Notes under the pieces: model-generated
What the model was told of the DNA's origin: nothing
What the model saw: the letters and a program-made list of their open reading frames with translations, nothing else
Database searches by the model: none
Shown here: positions 23,664 to 35,149 of the stretch, in pieces
How the letters are laid out: every line of letters starts with the position of its first letter
How positions within the stretch are numbered: position 1 is the stretch's first letter
Source: Archegozetes longisetosus
Lineage: Eukaryota > Arthropoda > Arachnida > Sarcoptiformes > Trhypochthoniidae
NCBI GenBank assembly: GCA_018873245.2
Contig: JAEMBT020000007.1
Span: 4,399,129-4,463,128 of the forward strand
Direction of reading: 5' to 3'
DNA length: 64,000 nucleotides
Made by a program: the position numbers and the translations under genes

Positions 23664-26522
23664 GATTCAGTCTTATTGATAAGTTTTATTAAGACTTCAA
23701 AAATCAGGCAATAAGACTTGAGTCAAGTTCTATAAATTCTATATTGATTTGAATTTTTATTAAGATTCGTATTTTATTTTACTTGAAGTAAGTCTAAAAT
23801 TTTTTCGTCATGTTGTGTTACATTAACCTGAAAATGTTATGTTCACTGTTAACGAGAAATTATTTTAATAAATTTCAATAATTACCCCTTTTATGATAAA
23901 TGAACACTTATTACTAAGAACGTGACAAATGTTACTTTTGTGTAGAATCCAGGCATTAGTATTCATTTTACGTAGGAAAATAAGCAAATAAAAAGTTAAA
24001 CGATTACTGGTTGGATAATTGCGATGTTTGTTTGCTTATTTTCCGTTATAAAATGACCTAATGCTGGCCCATACAGAAGCGACTTTGTCTCGATCCTACT
24101 TATTACAACTGAAACAGAGTATAACTCTTCGTAATAAGGAAAAACTCATCCTATATTCAAATTCAGATAATTCCTTACGTAAAATCAATCTTTTTGTTGT
24201 GTATTTGTTGGTCAATTGGTCAAAGATAAGAGATAACTATTACAAGCAATAAATTATTTAATTTAAAATAAATCGATGATTAAGAAAACTAGGATTTTTG
24301 AAGAATTAAAGAGGGCTTCAACTTTCTCTTTACACTATCTTTTAATCTGAATTGAGCCCTAAATTTTAGTGACACATCATCAAAAGAAGAGCAGTCCTGA
24401 ACAAGTGAACAAATTTCAGGCAACTCATAGATAAATCCATAAAGTTTCTCATTATTCAAAAATAATGTAATCTCTTTAATCTCATGTGAAATCAACACAA
24501 ATTTTGCTTAATTTTTTTAATTTTTATCCCTTGTTCCTAAAGCTTTGGTTCTCTAAGTATTTAAATTATTGTCACGTAAGTCGCGCGAGGCTTGCTATTA
24601 AGTATCTTTCAGCTTTTCAGCTTTTATTCAACTTTGTTTGACTTTCAAGTGACTGACTTATTAAATAGTGAAAGGCATCAACTTCTAATCGTATCAAAAC
24701 TAATTCTGATAACACACTTTTGGTGTTTTATCTAAATCATAGCAATAAAAAAATTTATTTTTCGGAAAAATATATTGAAAAAATAAATTAAACAATTTTG
24801 TAGACTGACTGTTAGTTTATTTGAGCTAAATATGACATAATTAAGCGATTAATTAGGATTCACAGTCTTATAGAAAATGAGTGCAAAGCTTTCCTACGTT
24901 CGGTGGCATCAATTACACATTTTTTGTAGTCTTGGTCATACATGTACTGAATTTTCAAACAGTTTTTTGTACAACTTTCAATGAAAGATCAAATTCTAAG
25001 TTCTAACTTATTTATCGTTTCAATTTGATGAGTCTTCCATATTTCAAGTTATATATGCTTATCATTAAAACTTATAATAAACTTTTCCAACAAGTTATTT
25101 ATAACTATAGGTTTGCGTTACTCAAACAAAACTTCTCAATTGCTATAAAAAGGTACACAAAAAGGTTCAATTTTGTCAGCATTTTTGTGAATGAATTGTT
25201 CGCAACCGACTGAACTTCTTTAAAAGCTTTTTCGATGATTTAAATTTTGATACAAAGCTGACCATAAGACGCGCAGACTATAAGTATAAATAATTGATTA
25301 CTGAAAATAACTTCGAACTCGTCACTCAGACGAGTTATTGTTCTTATTAATGCAAACTCCTAAAATTGAATATTCGATGAGTTGAATTGATATTCGATTA
25401 TTGTTGATCAATGTGATGGTTCTGTATGGGATTTAGACCAGATGTGAACGACCTCGAAACTGTGAGCGCTTCTCTCTATTTTGTAATCATAACCCATTCG
25501 GTCCAATAAAAGTTGTGTCTCTCGTAAATGCTTGATATTAATCTTCGATTCTAAAGATTAGTTAGATAATTTACAAAACGTTATACTTAATTTTGGTTAA
25601 GTTTAAAAATAATTTTTAGTTTTTTCTCCAAAACCTTATTGAAGACGAAAGAAGTGGTTTGGCATTTACCTAAAAGTGACTGACTTCTCGATATTTGTCT
25701 TAGCTACCAAATAGTTTTCATTACAATATAGAGTTCACACTTGATCTAAACTCTAGATTTTAAGTCTTGGTATTTAGTTTGAGCTGATATTTAATTAAAA
25801 ATCTAAATCTAAAATATTTGGAATGCAGTTTCATTAATTATTATTACAAATTAGAGCTAATCATTGGGTAATTAAAGATAACACAAAACTTAATGAAAGT
25901 AAAATTACAAAAAAACTAAAACAACTTTTCACGTATTATAGTTAAAGTGAAACTATATTAAAGTAAAAAATAGTTTGTATGAGGATCGGGTGACCCAAAA
26001 GGAAATGCCATCAAAAAAATAAAGTGACACATCTCTCATATCAGAAATATTAGTATTTTGCTGAAATACAATTCAAAAGTAATTCCATTAATCAAAATTA
26101 ATACTTCGGATGAAATCCTATGAATTATGATCTGATCTTTCATTTTATCATTCATTTTGTTAATGAGAATATCAGTCAAGGTTTAGTTTAGTTTAAATTT
26201 TAAATTTCTGTAATTCTTGAGAAATCGCTTAACACGATAGATAAAAATTCAAATTGCTTTTGAAAGTAAAACAAAGTCAAATCAGATTCTGATGTCAACT
26301 CATTGAACATTTTCGGACTTCAAACTGCCTAAAGATAATTAAATTCGAGTTTTAGGAAATTGGGTAATACCTCATGAAAATACTTTTAAAACCCCAGTCA
26401 TTAGTAGTTTTTACGTGAGTTACAAGAGGTAAAACTCATGAATACCATTAAAGATATCTTTTAAGACTTGCTTAACGAATAGAAGTAATTAGAATATTAG
26501 CGACACATTAAAATGTAAAGTA
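23664..26522. other. Convergent intergenic spacer, no gene seen
   Basis: 2.9 kb of AT-rich sequence between the 3' ends of two convergent genes. Several open frames of 60-70 codons occur, but none has biased composition or a recognisable motif. If the PPR-like gene has a further exon, it would lie near the right end of this interval or inside it; none was identified. Confidence 0.5.
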
Positions 26523-26748
26523 TACTGAAAAACATTAATCGTTGATAGCAGACAGTGATGATGCGTCGTGTGATGGCATACTTTCAACCAGACCATCATA
26601 TTGAATATATTAAAAAACTCATTCAATGTTTAATGTAGTTCTGTGCAAACTAGTTATATTTAGCAGCAAATTTATACGCATCATAGGCAGATTAATATAG
26701 CAACTACCTCTCACTTGTTGCTATCAACGATTATTAAGTTTTCAAGTG
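26523..26748 (-). mobile_element. TA-flanked short element, copy A
   Basis: About 226 bp with terminal inverted repeats (left TTAATCGTTGATAGCAG, right TGCTATCAACGATTATTAAG). It is in reverse orientation relative to copies B and C: its GGCATACTTTCAACCAGACC block is the complement of GGTCCAGTGGAAAGCATGCC in copy B. Left flank is TA, right flank TT. It ends 11 bp from the last codon of the neighbouring reading frame. Confidence 0.8.
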
Positions 26749-26758
26749 TTTTACAACA

Positions 26759-27748
26759 TCAAATACCTGTAGCTTTGAGTAATTCGAAGAACTTGATGCT
26801 TTCTTCATTTGAATTAAGTCTAAGAAGTGCTTGTAACCAGATTTGAATGTTAGAATCAGAAAACTTAAAACAAAATAAATCATAGGAAAGTTTAACTAAT
26901 TCTATGGCTTCAGATCTCAGTGACTTTTGAAGCGCTAAGTCTATTAATTGAGCCGATATTGTGTCGGGTCTTAAAATATATTTAGGCCAATCATTGTTCG
27001 GGTCTTTGTATATGCTCAAGACTGTTGTCCACAGTTGAAGAGCAAAAACACAATTAAAAACACTCGAATTCGCTAACGATAGCAAACAGTCACGTATTAT
27101 AACAATGATTCTTGTGATGAGACCACTTTCTAGCTTATCTGTCGGTGAAGACAGTATTTGTTTGAGCAGTTTTTCGCTTAAGTCTCGATCGTGTTGGTCT
27201 GACAAATAATTAGATTTGTGCATAATTTTGCTTATGAGTAAAAAGTGATAACTGAGTAGAAGTGGATGTGTTACTGTGGTGAGCGATGGCCTCAAGTAAT
27301 TATAAAATGATATCAAAGTGTTTATATGAGTTTTATCTGAATGACTCACAATCGGAATAACTATTCGCTCGAACTCATCCTCATTCACACTGAACTCTCT
27401 TTTCAACTGATATCTTAATTGATCCCAATCCATTACCACACTTGCAGATATTGGAAGAGACTTTCGTATGAATTTTGTCATCATTTTCCTAGTTTCGTAG
27501 TCCATTGATTGCGAACTGCTTTGACTTTGATTAAAACTCAAGTTTTTCGTTTCATTTCTGTTATTAATTGATGTGAATATCCATCGATTTAGTGAACCAC
27601 AATTAAGATTATTACTATTTAATGATAGCACCATTTTATTATTATCGAACACATATTTAAATAATGTTCTGTTCGCTAGTAGTCTCGTAAACATTTTTAA
27701 AAACTTGATTATTAAATTCGATTGAGTGCACGTGTTTGCAGTAAACAA
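26759..27748 (-). CDS. Probable mitochondrial PPR-like protein (PTCD2/MRPS27-type?), 3' end uncertain
   Basis: A 329-codon open frame with no visible intron. A second in-frame Met at residue 19 begins MFTRLLANRTLFKYVF, basic and free of acidic residues, as in a mitochondrial targeting sequence; this is the likelier start (27694). The body is helical, with motifs such as FALQLWTTVLSIY and LRPDTISAQLIDLALQ, resembling helical-repeat proteins of the PTCD2/MRPS27 group; that assignment is tentative. The frame ends ELLKATGI-stop, where CAG|GTATTT could be a splice donor, so a short final exon may be missing. A 226 bp mobile element begins 11 bp beyond the stop. No alternative function can be proposed from the sequence. 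Confidence 0.5.
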   Translation of the reverse strand: MFTANTCTQSNLIIKFLKMFTRLLANRTLFKYVFDNNKMVLSLNSNNLNCGSLNRWIFTSINNRNETKNLSFNQSQSSSQSMDYETRKMMTKFIRKSLPISASVVMDWDQLRYQLKREFSVNEDEFERIVIPIVSHSDKTHINTLISFYNYLRPSLTTVTHPLLLSYHFLLISKIMHKSNYLSDQHDRDLSEKLLKQILSSPTDKLESGLITRIIVIIRDCLLSLANSSVFNCVFALQLWTTVLSIYKDPNNDWPKYILRPDTISAQLIDLALQKSLRSEAIELVKLSYDLFCFKFSDSNIQIWLQALLRLNSNEESIKFFELLKATGI

Positions 27749-28282
27749 TGTTTGGATGAGTCAATGCTTACGTAAAACAAGCGGCACTTTTCAATGCGTC
27801 GATACTTAACGAAACTAATAAAGTTTAGTCAAGTTTGATCTCTTTGTCATCAAACCTAACTTGAAAGCCTTGCTTTTATAGGATTTGTCAAACTTTAACT
27901 ATCATAGAAAAGAGTGACCAAAGTTGTTGTAATCATAACACTTAGTAAGTTTAGTAATTGATCGAAATAATGGTTTTAAAGAGTTTTCACTTGACTTCGT
28001 TATAATCAATTGACAAATGAATTATTAAACTAATTAAGAAGCAAAACGTACATAAATAGTAGATCAGTCCATGGAGTCATGTAATATTAAGAGCAATAAA
28101 AATTAGTCAAAAATTGTTACATAAATTCAAATAATATTAATCTAATAAATACTTGAGATATTCAGTCGAACTCTTCTCTACTTAACAGAATATCTTGGAT
28201 TTAATGCATTTTTTCGACTGACTCGAATGGAGAATTGCATTTGCCAAAATGCTAAACAGTGTCTCATCAACTTTATCATTAC
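27749..28282. other. Spacer upstream of the PPR-like gene
   Basis: Holds the presumed promoter of the PPR-like gene (minus strand). No motif or frame recognised. Confidence 0.5.
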
Positions 28283-28858
28283 TAAGGCCTGAAAATGACG
28301 GTGCTAAAAATGAGCACTCTTGGTTACAAAAATGGGATTATTATGGGACTAAAATTTATAATTAATTTTATCATAACTACAATTTTAGGCTAAAAATTTA
28401 TTATAGTGAATTAAATTTAACTTTTCAGTTGTCGATTCTGACATGCTTTGTCTGTGATCGGCCAAAATCTTTTACAAAGAGAAAATCATCTCTCAACTTC
28501 GATAGACACAAGAGGAGCATATTTTGTCAAACGCTGGTAATCGTAGTAATTGGCTTCACTCGTAAATTGAATCATATCAGGATTCTTTGAAATAATGTGA
28601 TTCAATTTTTTTAAATACGGTACATTCAGTTTTCCCTTAACTTTTTCAATGACTTTCAATTGTTTCTTCATCTTTAGTTGGGATTTAACCAAAATTGGGA
28701 GTTTAGTGGGGAAATAGGACTAACAGGGAAAAATGAGATTTATGGCAACACCAAATAACTCTTATTTCATTTGTTTTTCATATTAAATTCACATCTAAAG
28801 TCTCCCATCATTTAAATTATTTAAAAAAAGTGGAAAATCCCACAACTTTCAGGCCTTA
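28283..28858 (-). mobile_element. Non-autonomous hAT-type transposon relic
   Basis: 576 bp element with perfect 12 bp terminal inverted repeats TAAGGCCTGAAA (28283-28294 and the complement at 28847-28858), flanked by a perfect 8 bp direct repeat ATCATTAC (28275-28282 and 28859-28866). An 8 bp duplication is the hAT superfamily hallmark. It encloses a transposase C-terminal fragment on the minus strand (next entry). Confidence 0.93.
28417..28692 (-). pseudogene. hAT transposase C-terminal (dimerisation) fragment
   Basis: About 90 codons. The frame reads LKVIEKVKGKLN, then RLTKYAPLVSIEVER, a TGA stop at 28486-28488, and continues in frame as FSLCKRF to a second stop at 28417. The block with Val-Glu-Arg followed by Phe-Ser is the conserved C-terminal signature of hAT transposases; here the residue between Arg and Phe is a stop codon. 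There is no catalytic core or BED zinc finger. It sits between hAT-like terminal repeats. Confidence 0.75.
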
Positions 28859-30800
28859 ATCATTACCTTTTTGTGTTGTTATTCAAAGTTAGCCTAACTA
28901 TATATATATATATATTAAACACATGTTTAAATAACGTTTTGTTATCAATAATTATGTGAACATTAAAAGAAATCTCTAATTATTGCTGACTTCAATAGTA
29001 TTAACTGAACTTCAGTTACTGAAGGCAAAACTTTTATGACTATCTCTGAATCATTCAGATATACCTGAAATTAAAATTGACTAGAAAGAGATAAAGAACA
29101 TATAAAACTGCTAAACATCTATCGTTTAATCAGTTCTAAACTTTTACGAAGGCTCTGATCAATAAAACAAACTACTTTTGAGCTTAAAATATTTGGAACT
29201 TCATTTGAATATTTATAGCATAAGATAAGAACTTTGATCACTTATCTTATTGCAGTTATTGAATGGAAATTAGTCGGTTTTTCTATATTTAACATCAAAT
29301 TTTTGAATACTAGGTATTTCAGCTTTCATCCAAAAAAGTTGTTATTGTCAGTATTAAATCAACAATTCAATGATTTTCACCTAGAGTCAAGTTATTAAAA
29401 GATAAAATAAGTTTTACTTTGTTATGAACAAACTTAAAATAACTAAATTAAATAAAATTGTTTTAAGTTAGGGTAATTGCAATAATTGAACGAGAAAAAA
29501 GTTTAGTCCGATCAATAAAAATTTTGTAAGCTAGTCATTGAATGCCTCAATGTGTATGTTTAAGCGAACAATTGCAAACTCGGTATTGGTTTACTCAATG
29601 AATAATTAATTATTTGAATAACTATGAATTATATATTCATTCATATTGTAATAATAGGTTTGATCCTCCCTCTCAAACCTGGTCCATACATGAATATTCA
29701 TTGTTTATTAGATGAAAATAGACTGCTCCAAAAGTAAGACCAACTATTCAGCTCTCGAACGACAGCTGGCGAATAGCAGGGCTAGCACTGGCTTCAGAGC
29801 TCATTAGTACACTTCGAAACTCAATAGTCCACGATAGCAACGAGAGAAAGAACTGTTGCTATGTCAACTTGTCCGTGATGGTATCATTTTATTGCCAAAT
29901 TTGATTTATAATTTTTAAAAAATAATATATTCATTGTTCTACGAGTTTGTTAGTACTTTCAATGATATGGTCCAGTGGAAAGCATGCCATCACAAAGTAT
30001 GACCTCTGGCTGTTATGAACGATTATTAAGTTTGTGAGTGTAGAAGCATGTACAAAGCTCTTATGCTACATATCCGTAGACTTATTAAGCGGAGTTCATA
30101 ATAGCATCACATAAGGCAATAGCAATACTTATACTAATCCGACACGTATTTTATGATAAAACGTATCTTTTTTTGGGTATTGACTATACTCAGACTTAGG
30201 GCTCATTTAAGCGTTTACACACATTCTCAGACAGTATATATTTGTCATTATTTCTAATTTGGCCTCGATTTGAGCATCAATTCTATGGTTGTGTTGATAC
30301 GACTTGCTATCGATTCAAATATTATTCAAATATTTTTCGTAACAGCTATTCATCGATCAGTTGATTATTCATTGAAATAAAGTCTATTTTTAGTGTTTAT
30401 AATAAGTTTTTTATTTATTTTTTCTTATTCGAGTCAATCAATAATTTGATGACATTTTGAATATTAACAACAGTTTTAATAATAGTTAATATCAAAAGTA
30501 TCCTTATTTAACGGCAATTGATTCTATATATCATTAAATAACTGACAACATATCGCTTTAATAACAAAAATAATAAAATAATAAAAATATAAACGAAATA
30601 ATAATCAAATAATAATTAAACAGTTGCGTCATTTTGTGGACGGAGAACAGCAATAATTGAGTGAAACAATCACTCAGTTCTCAAATCAAGACAATAACAA
30701 AAAGAGTTTAATTTATTATTATTATTTTTTTTTGTATTTGTGGTCTTACTTTAAATCTTCCAAAATTAATCCACAAGAGATCGCGGAAATTGAATCATTA
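28859..30800. other. Spacer upstream of Polycomb
   Basis: Includes a short TA microsatellite (28892-28914), mobile-element copy B (29810-30040) and the presumed Polycomb 5' UTR and promoter. The open frame continues upstream of the Polycomb ATG to 30657, but without a Met, so this part is treated as untranslated. Confidence 0.5.
29810..30040 (+). mobile_element. TA-flanked short element, copy B
   Basis: 231 bp with imperfect terminal inverted repeats (CACTTCGAAACTCAATAGTC on the left; ACGATTATTAAGTTTGTGAG with final TG on the right), flanked by TA on both sides (29808-29809 and 30041-30042). Exactly the same length as copy C. Internal blocks TTGCTATGTCAAC and GGTCCAGTGGAAAGC are shared with copy C. 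No coding capacity. Confidence 0.87.
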
Positions 30801-31871
30801 ATGGAATTATCAGCAGTCGGGGAACGAGTTTTCGCCGCCGAATGCATTCTAAAAAAACGCGTTCGCAAACAAAGAGTCGAGTATTTAGTCAAATGGAAAG
30901 GTTGGTCACCGAAGTACAACACGTGGGAACCAGAAGAGAATATTCTCGACATCAGACTGTTGGAGGCTTTCGAACAGAGCCAACAGAAAGACCATCAGAA
31001 GAGGGCTTTAAAGTCGAAATCTGGACATAAAGAAAGACATTTAAGTGACACCACTTCTGATTTGAGTGCTTTGAGTCCATCAACAAGTGCTGAAATCAAT
31101 GTGTCGACTAATAGTAATGCTGTTAATATCAATATTGATGAGTGCGAAGACGACAAAAGTGAAGTTTTTGACGATTTAAGTGTTGAGAAAGAGTCTGACG
31201 TCAGTACCAGTAATGATGAGCTGAAGAGACGAGATTTGCTCAAAAGAAAGTCAACAAATGAGTCGCAAATCAGCTCTAAAATGTCAAAATTGAGTGACAG
31301 TAAAACTAATGATAAGAAAGTGAGTTCTTCGTTGTCTTCATCTGTAAATAATTCACTGCAATCAATAGGCGTCGGAACGTCTACTTCGACACCAAAGCTG
31401 AACAGATCTGAAGTTAGGTCTGAGGTCAGGTCTGAAGTGAGACCTGAAACAAAATCTGAAGTCAGATCTGAAGTCAGCTCAACCGTTACTTCACCTAAAA
31501 AAGTGGCTGAAGTCCAAACAAGTGCTAAACAGTTGGCCAAAGATAACAGAAATCAATTTAATTCATCAAATGATCAGTTATTTTCTGGCAGTAACGTAAA
31601 CAAGACGTCAGAGAATAGTTCGAATCTTAAGACATCGATTGCAACCCAAGTGAAACCTAAAGAAAAGCATTCACATCATCACAAGAATCACAATCAACAG
31701 AAACATCACTCTATTCAACATTCAGTACCGAATCAAAGAATGATTTCAAATGCAAAACCCGTTCAAAAGACAACTAAATCTGAAACGCCAGCTTTGGTCA
31801 CCGCAAACACTAATACGAATAATAATAGTAACAACAACAACAACAACAACAACAATAACAACAGCAGCAGC

Positions 31872-31902
<31 letters not shown>

Positions 31903-32210
31903 GCAGCAGCAACAACAATAATAATAATAGTAATAATATTACGACTAATACTAATGCAAACGCAAATGAAGTGACAACTCATCAGAAGACTATTAGTAGG
32001 TCTTCTCCCCCACCAGAATTCTGGAAAAAACAGAATAAATTGGTAGATCAAATCATGATAACAGATGTGACCGCGAATCAGATGACAATCACTGTTCGCG
32101 AATGTAAGACATTTCAGGGTTTCTTTCGCGAGAGGGCCAGCGCAACTGAAATGAAAAGTATTGCCGTCTCGACTGATGTCGAAAAACCGTTAACCATTAG
32201 AAGTAAATAG
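30801..32210 (+). CDS. Pc: Polycomb chromobox protein (CBX2/4/6/7/8 homologue)
   Basis: 469 aa, encoded in one exon. Subunit of PRC1 that reads H3K27me3. The chromodomain begins at residue 9 ([12 protein letters not shown]), with the aromatic cage region in [21 protein letters not shown]; the start [14 protein letters not shown] is the canonical CBX N-terminus, which decides the ATG at 30801. The middle is disordered: Ser-rich, a charged [11 protein letters not shown] repeat (about residues 205-225), and an Asn/Ser homopolymer tract encoded by AAC/AAT/AGC runs (31819-31940). The C-terminus has the Pc-box ([15 protein letters not shown], then FQGFFRER) that binds RING1. AATAAA at 32536-32541. 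The 3' end converges on MIPEP, 732 bp away. Confidence 0.96.
31819..31940 (+). repeat. Trinucleotide repeat encoding poly-Asn/Ser in Polycomb
   Basis: Runs of AAC, AAT and AGC triplets in frame, giving long Asn tracts interrupted by Ser triplets. Length is likely polymorphic. Confidence 0.9.
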
Positions 32211-32942
32211 TTCTCCAGACTATTCCAAGTTGATTCCATTCGATATGAATTTTATTAATTTGGTTCAATTACACCTGAATTGAATATTTGGTTTGAAAGC
32301 ACTTGATATTTATAAAGACAGCACTTAATATAACTTATGTTAACTAAATGTCACGTTCATTAACATGTATCCATTAATTTATTTCTAAACATATTTCAAT
32401 TAACATATTTTAATTCCTTATTTAGAGCCCATATTTAACTTATTTAAAAACAACAAAAAAATTAAATAATTTAAATACATATTAATTATTAGTCTAAATA
32501 TTATTTTGAATCTAAACTATCTTATACTCAAAGTGAATAAATAAAGATTTATTTGGATCCAATACAAGTAATTTTTCAATTGATTAAAGTCAACAAACTT
32601 ACCGAAAAGCAAGACTGGCAAAAATGACTAAATTTAAAAAACCTACTCACGAGTTCAAACATGCCAGACATGACCACTCTTTAGGAGCTACTGCTCTAAT
32701 CTACATTCCCACTCATTCTGAGAAAATTTGTGTCAATTTTTGTATTTCAGTCAACTATTTCTAAAATTCGATCAATAAATGAAAATTGTTCAAAAATACC
32801 AAATTAGAGAATAAATGGCAGAAAAATAAAATTCATGACTCATTCAATATCAATAGCAAATCAAGTCAATAGCAAACATCTTTATTTGAACTTTAATCTA
32901 AATATAATTTCTAAATTGATAGTACAATAGATTGAGTTAAGG
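32211..32942. other. Convergent 3' region of Polycomb and MIPEP
   Basis: 732 bp holding both 3' UTRs: AATAAA for Polycomb at 32536-32541 and, on the minus strand, AATAAA for MIPEP at 32881-32886. Nothing else recognised. Confidence 0.7.
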
Positions 32943-35045
32943 TCAGATATTATTAATTTGCTCGTAAGCTTCTAAAACATTATCGATAATAGAATGGGCT
33001 AAAGTTTTGGCGGAAATAGTCTCCTCTAAGACACTTTCCACTATCTGTTTGGGAGGTTTTCCACCGCCATGTCTTAAGACTTCCTGTTTATATATATGAC
33101 CAGCAGATGAAGAGAAAGGATCGGTTTGGAATAACTTTTTCCAAATGCTGGCCGCGACTGCTTTCGAAACTAAATACGAATAATATTTAGCTCCGTATCC
33201 GACCAAATGACCGAACCTCAACTGCCAAGCAGTGTTCGCGACTGTCGGTAAACCATAATAACTATTTTGAATTTCAGCCAACACTTCAGACGTATTGTTC
33301 TTCCCTCTGAGCGGTTGATGGCTATGATATGACTGATCAAGAGCTGAATAAAACACTTGTAGCTGAAGATCACTCGCCATAAAGATACGCTTTGAATTAA
33401 GCCAACTATCGAGTAGTTGTTTAGGAATTTGTTGTCCTGTTTGATAGTGTCTCGCAAAACTTGAAACAACTCTTGGATCGGATGCGAAAAATTCCATTAG
33501 AATTGATGGAACTTCAGCCAAATCTGTAGAACAACGAGTTCCTGTTATGTGTTGATAAGGAGTTCGTGCCAGCATCGAGTGCATGGCGTGTCCCATTTCG
33601 TGGAACAAGTTGTCCACCATGTGAGGAGTTAGTAGTGATGGCGAAGCTGCTGATGGATTTGGTAAACTCAGTAATAATACAACAATTGGTAACTGATAAG
33701 TGCCATCGGGTAAATCACATCCACCTTGAATTGTGAAGTGGCAGTCATGATGTGGCTTTGATGTTCGCTCAAAAAAGTCACAATAAATATAACCCAATTT
33801 GGTATTTGTATTGCAATCAATCACTACTAGTTTGATAACATCTGGATGCCACGACTCGCCATGTAATTGATCACAAATTTCAAATTTAACGTTAAATATA
33901 TTATTAAATATGGTATTAAGTCCGTCCATACACGAACCCAATGAGAAGTAAGGCGCACACGAACCTATATCTTGACTAAACTTTGTTTGTTTGTAACTAT
34001 TTGTATAATAGGGAACATCCCATGGCTTAAGACTTTTGGCGTATCGGTCGTTTGACGTTTTCAGTTTGAGCATTGCATCGAAATCTTGAGCCGCTAATGG
34101 TCTCAATTTATCATTAATTATATCAATCAATTCCCAAACAGTTTCTGGACAGTTTGCGATACTTCCATTGATAGCCCTGTGAGCGTATGACTTGAATCCA
34201 CAAATTTGTGCCAATTTTAATCTAGAATTAAGTAATTCTGTCAAAAGATTTTCCTGATGTTCGTCCGGATAAAGAAATATACGATAAGCCGCTTCTCGAA
34301 CCAGATCACTATCAGACTCATTGTAAAGACCGGTAACTATGACGTGGTCGCCGTCAGCATTGAAGCAGTTTCTCACTTCTTCGGGCAGTTTAGACTTAGC
34401 GACAGTTCTCGGCTGACATGTGCTGTTCATGAAATACGAGCCGACATGTAGTATATGTTCATTGAGGTCAACTACTAGTTTACGTTTATCTTCACCTAAA
34501 TGAATTCCGCTTTGCTCGAAATCAAACAGAAACAGTTTCATTACATAGTTATCGATGTCATTAGTTTGCATGTGATCTCCATTTGTGGCAACTTTTAAGA
34601 GAGCATCATATAAGGCTTTATTGGTATTGAGTTTTTCGACTTCAGCACTGATGGCAATCGATGCCTGTTCTGCCGATTGTGCGAATCGTTGCAACGGATG
34701 ACCAATTCGTACAAATTCTGCCATATCTGCAACTTTACACAAACAATTCGATAATTGATCGAATACTTGAACCATTTTTCGGTCTCTCTTCTGACTGAGT
34801 GCTTCCTTGACGAGTCGATCGGCCTCTAAAATAGCGTTTTCGCGAAACACGTAAAAACCTGACGGATCTGATAGTAACTCATAACCGAATAGACCAGTCG
34901 TGCGATCGAAAAGTCGAGGAAATGACTGAGTCCTTGGACTCAGTTTATTGAAGGCAGCCGTCAGTGGAGTCACTGTTGAGACACCTCTTGTAGCGATTTT
35001 TATGAAACTGTTGATCATTTTAAAATTAGGTTTCTTTCTAAACAT
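32943..35045 (-). CDS. MIPEP: Mitochondrial intermediate peptidase (MIPEP, M3 metallopeptidase)
   Basis: 700 aa in a single exon, near the human length of 713. It removes an N-terminal octapeptide from a subset of matrix precursors after MPP cleavage. The zinc-binding motif HEMGH is at residues 482-486 (FHEMGHAMHSML); the third ligand Glu is in the downstream segment STDLAEVPSILMEFF. A C-terminal M3 segment includes FGHLVGYGAKYYSYLVSK. The N-terminus is basic and Ser/Thr-rich, fitting a matrix targeting signal; the Met at residue 10 is an alternative start. The gene lies 104 bp downstream of CHCHD7 on the same strand. Confidence 0.96.
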   Translation of the reverse strand: MFRKKPNFKMINSFIKIATRGVSTVTPLTAAFNKLSPRTQSFPRLFDRTTGLFGYELLSDPSGFYVFRENAILEADRLVKEALSQKRDRKMVQVFDQLSNCLCKVADMAEFVRIGHPLQRFAQSAEQASIAISAEVEKLNTNKALYDALLKVATNGDHMQTNDIDNYVMKLFLFDFEQSGIHLGEDKRKLVVDLNEHILHVGSYFMNSTCQPRTVAKSKLPEEVRNCFNADGDHVIVTGLYNESDSDLVREAAYRIFLYPDEHQENLLTELLNSRLKLAQICGFKSYAHRAINGSIANCPETVWELIDIINDKLRPLAAQDFDAMLKLKTSNDRYAKSLKPWDVPYYTNSYKQTKFSQDIGSCAPYFSLGSCMDGLNTIFNNIFNVKFEICDQLHGESWHPDVIKLVVIDCNTNTKLGYIYCDFFERTSKPHHDCHFTIQGGCDLPDGTYQLPIVVLLLSLPNPSAASPSLLTPHMVDNLFHEMGHAMHSMLARTPYQHITGTRCSTDLAEVPSILMEFFASDPRVVSSFARHYQTGQQIPKQLLDSWLNSKRIFMASDLQLQVFYSALDQSYHSHQPLRGKNNTSEVLAEIQNSYYGLPTVANTAWQLRFGHLVGYGAKYYSYLVSKAVAASIWKKLFQTDPFSSSAGHIYKQEVLRHGGGKPPKQIVESVLEETISAKTLAHSIIDNVLEAYEQINNI

Positions 35046-35149
35046 CTCTTGTAATCGATAATAGTCTTGAAGTCTTAGAAACGTGTTGAAAGTCAGAAAA
35101 TATTTAATAATGAAATGAATGAATAGAGAACTAAAGAAATAAATGAATA

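Noticed and set aside
24289..24498. 69-codon minus-strand frame in the convergent spacer
   Set aside because: Acceptable composition but no ATG context, domain or splice partner that I can support.
30657..30800. Upstream extension of the Polycomb reading frame
   Set aside because: No Met in the extension, and the canonical CBX start [11 protein letters not shown] is at 30801.
30995..31540. 181-codon minus-strand frame across Polycomb
   Set aside because: Antisense of Ser/Lys-rich disordered coding sequence; no family resemblance.
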